From positions 379,649,582-379,713,581 of the forward strand of contig CM057337.1 of assembly GCA_030015575.1 (NCBI GenBank): a stretch of DNA of 64,000 bases, written 5' to 3'. Shown here piece after piece: positions 59,601 through 64,000 of this stretch. Each line of letters opens with the position of its first letter. Position 1 is the first letter of the stretch. Below the pieces are notes generated by a model. The model searched no databases, was not told the origin of the DNA, and saw nothing but the letters and a program-made list of their open reading frames with translations. The DNA comes from Agapanthus africanus. Its lineage: Eukaryota; Streptophyta; Magnoliopsida; Asparagales; Amaryllidaceae. The position numbers and the translations under genes were made by a program.

Positions 59601-60434
59601 AATCAAATCATGCGAATAAACCACCCAAAACCATCGAAATCAATAATGGCGGAATAGTACCGCTCAAGTGCATCCTCTAAGAATCTCGGGCCAACTGTTG
59701 CGGTCACTAGAGGGACGTCTCTTCGATGATCATGAACTCTGGCCTGCTAGTGTGCGTAACAATGACCACTCCTGGGTCAAGGTCTTCACTCTGAATTACC
59801 AATCTCTCGGTCCATCGGCTCATCGGCCCTGTTAGGTGTGCTAACGGGGATGATCCCGTTCTGGCACTTCTCTGGTCATCTCTCGGTCAATCATCGCGAC
59901 CACTCGTAAGACAGCATATCACTGGCGTCGGCCTCTGGCTCTCTGAATGTACGTGACCCATCTGATCCTGGGTGCCAGTATCATTGCAGCAGTGTCCTGT
60001 AAGGAATCCTGCTCATGGTCTCTTCCATGTCTCGTCTCTGCCAACTGTCCGGAAGTCATCGTCCTTTCCTATATCTGCATCTTGCTCTGGAACGTCTGCA
60101 CACCTATCGCGACTCCTTCTGGAAGGTATATCCAGTACTCTGCAATGGCATGCGCATCGTATCTCTGATGTCGGCGGAGGGAAACGTCATCATATCCAGA
60201 TCTTGTACGAACCTCTTACTCCATTTTCTCTAATGTCGACTGCTTCGGACTCGTCTCATCGTGGCTGCATGGACTGAGCTCCAACGGCTATCCTCATATC
60301 GGGAGTCTCCCAAGAAATGCATCTCACCACCTAACATCCGAATTAAGTCGAACCATCCAATCGATTGTCAAAACCTCATAATCCCCTAAGGGCTCAACAT
60401 CTTGGGCACAGTTTAATAGTATCGAGTACATACC

Positions 60435-60640
60435 ACAGCATCGGTGGTCCAGCCGTAGAAGGGCAAACCCAAGCCTCACTAATGGCGCCGCAGAACTGCC
60501 GCAAACCCTAAGGTTCAAAGGCTTTCATACGGTCATTAAGTCGAGTTAGGGTTTCATTCTTCTAGAGGGACCATAGAATTGCCTGCATATCTTTCCGAAT
60601 ACTTTAAACTTGGAATAGTAGGTTTCTGACATTCAATCGT
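60435..60640 (-). repeat. Segment shared with copia A/B leader
   Basis: Counterpart of 9650-9835 and 4415-4585. Identity is high in short blocks (GGTCCAGCCGTAGAAGGG; CTTCTAGAGGGACCAT) and weaker between them. A 64-codon open frame (60324-60518, minus) overlaps it; no known protein recognised. Confidence 0.75.
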
Positions 60641-61018
60641 CTCTGTCGACTCCCAACGTCTCCGCGTGAAGTCGTCTCTAGCTGGAATCAATCTATCTGA
60701 TGACCTCGCATCGGGGTAGCGAACGAACCACATGTCCTAGTCATTCATCCTCGGGTGACTAGCGACCTTATATCATCTATTAGTACAACTCGTCCCGCAA
60801 TAGCTCCAACATGTGGGACGATATCTCGTCACTCGCAGCAACAACTGACTCACTCGTTTGCACGCTGAACCGTGCCTCAATCATCATGAGTAAGCAATAC
60901 ACCAACGGTCATCAAAATCTGGCTGGCCTCTGTCAGAGGCTCAATCCTCTGGTGCTGATCTGCACGTCCGAGTAATCTCATACAGCGATCCATCCAACGC
61001 TCGCGGTGCAAAACCCAA

Positions 61019-61185
61019 TCAAGACACATCTCTGCAATCATGTGTCACCAGGCTCACGCCCTGGTCAGTTCTCGTCCGTAACGAGCTTATGCTGACCGCA
61101 ACTCTATCCTTAGCTCTCCCTGCCCGTAATCGTGGCAGCAAAACCATAACTGATACCGATGAAGCTAGATCAGGAAGGAATATGA
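61019..61185 (-). pseudogene. Gypsy gag N-terminus remnant in I
   Basis: Minus-strand frame with GRAKDRVAVSISSLRTRTDQGVSLV over a short stretch (two runs) parallels ARAEVRVDLGRMRTDQDDTLV of H's gag. The spacing to the primer site is similar. Nothing else of gag is recognisable. Confidence 0.55.
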
Positions 61186-61352
61186 TACTGAACAAAGAAA
61201 TGTACATCCTAAGGCTTTTTAAATGGAGTGGCGTGTCGTAAATATGCCGCGGAACATACCAACGGTACGTCACTCTACTTTAGTCACCTATTCCATCAAC
61301 CAAGGGTCATCCTACGCTCCGAAGGTAAAACCTAACGCTCTGATGCCAACTT

Positions 61353-62563
61353 TGTCACGACCCGAAAGTACGGAGCATGACCGGCACTTAGACTACGAAC
61401 GTCTCAAGGCGTACGTAAGCTAAGTAAGCCGAACCCAGAAATCCAAACCAAGAGAAGTAGTAGAGTGAAGGAAAACCAATTTAAAACAAGTAGTTTCAAT
61501 AGAATAAGCCGAATTATGCGAGTTTCTAAAAACATCAAAAATTTCCTGAAAATTTCGACAGAGTCTGCTTTGTAAATACTGACCCCCAAACGGGATACAA
61601 CATGAATAGTATACGAAATCAATAAAAAGGCATCCCTAAGCGGGAGCTAGCTCTTCGTCAAACGACGGTCACAACGACACAAGCAATATAATATACAACA
61701 CCAACGGCAAGGATCAAAACTCAAAAGGAAACTCAAACCACAAGAAAACCACAGAGATATAACGCACGACTCTAAGGTCGAAGGAAAAACATCACTGGTC
61801 TCTATCTCAAAACAAATACATGTTTGGTTGATGGAACTTCTAGATACAACAGAATAATGATATACAAGATATATAATGGGGGTACGATACAAGTAAACCC
61901 ACCTACTAGCAAATCACTCGAAAGAAACTATGCCCACAAAGCCGTGAAGAAACCTGTAGGGCAAACCTACAAGAAACTGGGGCACAACGGGGGTGAGTTG
62001 CCAACTCGTGAATAGAAAAACATCTACGGAAAGAAATCGCATAAATAACGCAACCTGGGTCAATGATCATAATATATCCTCAAATATATGTAAAACATGC
62101 AGCCTATAACAATGGCTAGGGTAATATCTAACCGAGTGTGATCTCATGTGCCCGTGTCAGTGCCTCAGGTAGCAATATATCATATGGATGATGTATGAAT
62201 GCATGAAACAGAATGCATGTACTGAATAAAACTGGTTTCATAAATCAGTGAGATTTCTGTATTTTAAAAGAAATGAGGTACCATATATGAAATCAGCATA
62301 AAACAGTGCCCAGCATCGACACAAAACAAGTGTCCAAATACCTCGATATCTCTGTGTCACAATCTGTGTACCTCAAGTCTCAATCTCAATGTCCTAATCA
62401 CAATATCTAGGGCGCCGTCAGTCCAGACCGGCCCCTACCATCCATCTCAAGACCACGACGGTATCCTCCGGATATCCGACGCGTCGGGTAATATCACCGG
62501 TAGGTAGTGCTCCCCTGCCAGGCTCACATCGTCATCATCACGCGCTTCTTGCCCCGGGGTACC
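61353..62563 (-). mobile_element. 5' LTR of element I, left part
   Basis: 1211 bp matching 53845-55058 almost base for base, cut at GGGGTACC (62556-62563) by element J. The remaining 3.3 kb should lie beyond the window. Confidence 0.92.
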
Positions 62564-63023
62564 TGTTCATATCAGATTTTTGCATTTTCATACCGCCCAA
62601 TTTTTATCACATTGCATGTCGGTAGATACTCTTGAGCCGTGTTTGCTAGTCAATTGCAGGATACAGGTTCCCGGTGCTCAAACGGAGAAATTCACGGAAA
62701 ACACGACAAAAATCCGGTTCCTGCCAACCACAGATAAAACACGGTCTCCGCTCTTCATCCGTGTGCTGCCAGATACCAGTTTAGGGAGACAAAATGTCAA
62801 ATCAATGTCGTTTTCAGGCACAAGGCTCAATGGTAGCACAAGATCCAAGAGATCTACGCGGAGCTCGAGGCAATCATGACAAAATCTTGACAAAAAGTCC
62901 ACCTTTCCCTCAACAGAAATTCTGGAAAATTCGTGAAGCAATTATGGGAAAATACATATACCAGAAGGAAGCTCACATCAAACCAGGGTCCCACCAAAAA
63001 TACCCAAGCCCAAGTCATCTATA

Positions 63024-63074
63024 CGGCCGCGGAAGCGCGGCCAAAGAGGGGTATTGGCCGCGCTTGCGCGGCCG
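63024..63074 (+). repeat. GC-rich hairpin upstream of TATA box in J
   Basis: Two 20-bp arms (63024-63043 and 63055-63074), starting CGGCCGCG and ending GCGCGGCCG, pair with one mismatch around an 11-nt loop. It lies about 90 bp before the TATA box. Confidence 0.88.
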
Positions 63075-63161
63075 TTCTGGCGCCAAGTGTGCAGGGTTTT
63101 GGGGGGTAGGTTGGTCTTTTCATGTATGTTCTGTTGGTTGCCCTAGGGTTTCATGTTTTGG

Positions 63162-63174
63162 CCTATAAATAGCC
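63162..63174 (+). promoter_or_regulatory. TATA box of element J
   Basis: CCTATAAATAGCC is a near-ideal plant TATA box. Transcription would be expected to start about 30 bases downstream, near 63195-63200, in AAGGAAGGGGTCCAAC. AATAAA follows at 63303. Confidence 0.7.
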
Positions 63175-64000
63175 CAGAAGTTTGTGAAGGAAGGGGTCCA
63201 ACTTTGTATTTTTCATTTTGCCTAGTTTTAGTATTGTTCTTCTTCCTCTTCTCACCTCTTCTCCATTAAACTTGTAAGTGAGCTTTTGAGTGAAGAGTGA
63301 TGAATAAAGAAGACCATTTTTATTATCATGCTTGTCTCTTTCTTTACTTGTTATAATTGTTGTAATTTTAATTGTTAAGTAGTTGTTGTTATTTCCTTGT
63401 TGTTTGTTTCTTCTCTCTTTTTCTTTATCCTTACATACGACAATGATACTTACGCTTGATCCTCGCCAAGGTGAGGTCGCAAACAGTTAGTCGTATTCTT
63501 CTAATCTCCTTCTTTCTATCTTCCTCTTTTGTGTTGTTTTATTTTTCCGTATTATGAAGTGTGAGTAGTTCTATACTTGTTAGGGTAGGATAAGGGAAGT
63601 TTGAGAGAAGGAAATCTCTCTCACTCTTTCCTTGCCCAACAACTTAAATCAACTCCCGTTAACCCAACCACAATCCGCTCCTTACGGCACCCTATCCTAC
63701 ATGATAGCGGTGATTCCGTAGTGAGACCGGTTGTGGTTGAATTAACCGGAGGTTATGGATAAGAGCCAAGAACGGACGGACAAGCACCAAAAGGAAGGAC
63801 TATGCGTTGGAAAGCCTAGCTTATACTCGCAAGTTCCTTCCTAGTCGTGCTAATCCCCGTTGTTGCCGATTACCGTAACACCGATATTAAGTGGGGCAAC
63901 GAAAGATGTGGAGACTCCTAACTCAAACTAACCTAATCCTAACCCTAACAAGCTCTCTTTAAATATCAACTCAACACTTAGATAACTACAAACAAAATCT

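Larger units (their letters stand above)
58388..61352 (-). mobile_element. Non-coding interior of LARD-like element I
   Basis: About 3.0 kb between polypurine tract (58388-58403) and primer site (61338-61349, TGGCATCAGAGC, one base off iMet tRNA). No protease, reverse transcriptase or integrase motif and no frame above about 115 codons. Two recognisable pieces remain: a gag N-terminus remnant near 61019-61180 and the segment shared with the copia leader (60435-60640). A dyad-rich minisatellite fills about 59040-59600. With 4.5-kb LTRs this matches a large retrotransposon derivative (LARD), moved by proteins from an intact relative. Confidence 0.82.
62564..64000 (+). mobile_element. Unidentified LTR-like element J
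   Basis: Sequence unlike any other in the window starts abruptly inside I's LTR with TGTTCATATC. The proposed duplication is GTACC before it; the far end is off the window. On the plus strand it shows a GC-rich hairpin (63024-63074), a TATA box CCTATAAATAGCC (63162-63174) and an AATAAA at 63303-63308, an order expected of a retroelement LTR. The LTR end, primer site and coding region were not found. The 124-codon frame at 62794-63168 has no recognised domain. Family unknown. Confidence 0.6.

Noticed and set aside
59947..60277. Overlapping 72-101 codon frames in the interior of I as a captured host gene
   Set aside because: Three overlapping frames are open at once and none resembles a protein I know. 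I describe the region as non-coding, though capture cannot be excluded.
62794..63168. 124-codon frame in element J as a possible gene
   Set aside because: It runs through a GC-rich hairpin and over the TATA box of the same strand, so it is unlikely to be translated. No domain recognised.

Overview
The window is intergenic plant DNA made entirely of nested LTR retrotransposons. I see no host gene, tRNA, rRNA or CRISPR array. Flowering-plant origin, probably a eudicot with a large repeat-rich genome, is inferred from three things: long Ty1/copia LTRs starting TGTTAG..ATGCCC..AGAGG, chromovirus-type (Tekay/Del-like) Ty3/gypsy LTRs of 4 to 4.5 kb with TGT..ACA ends, and initiator-Met-tRNA-type primer sites.

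Layout, using letters for elements. D is a minus-strand copia element (3' LTR 18481-20111 plus 36997-37247; decayed pol 37262-39991), and everything else sits inside it. Left nest: C, a gypsy LTR end (17318-18480), lies in D's 3' LTR. B, a plus-strand copia (5' LTR 7304-9132, 3' LTR 15122-17317), lies in C. A, a minus-strand copia (1-7303, continuing off the left edge), lies in B's 5' LTR. Middle nest: E, a solo copia LTR (20112-21788 plus 36463-36996), also lies in D's 3' LTR. K, a minus-strand gypsy (21789-36462), lies in E. L, a solo copia LTR (33009-35168), lies in K's 5' LTR. Right nest: G, a gypsy 3' LTR (39992-42794), interrupts D's pol. H, a gypsy (42929 to beyond the right edge), lies in G. 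I, a LARD-like gypsy derivative (53845 onward), lies in H. J, an unidentified LTR-like element (62564-64000+), lies in I. Target-site duplications and rejoined LTR halves support most of these steps.

Coding content: only element A keeps an intact reading frame, 699 open codons of protease, integrase and the start of reverse transcriptase on the minus strand (2099 to 1, running off the edge). A has no recognisable gag; a leader of about 2.9 kb takes its place, and the same leader occurs in B. The pol regions of B, D, K and H are broken by stops and frameshifts. I has no pol at all, but its LTRs are about 97% identical, so it moved recently with borrowed proteins.

The most notable non-coding signals are: (1) a stem-loop in the gypsy LTRs whose arm sequence changes between families while pairing is kept; (2) twin hairpins with different stems but the same 12-nt loop in the K and H LTRs; (3) an array of palindromes with a GTG/CAC centre in the copia LTRs; (4) 13 W-box cores in 184 bp of solo LTR L. 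All coordinates and comparisons were made by eye without alignment software.
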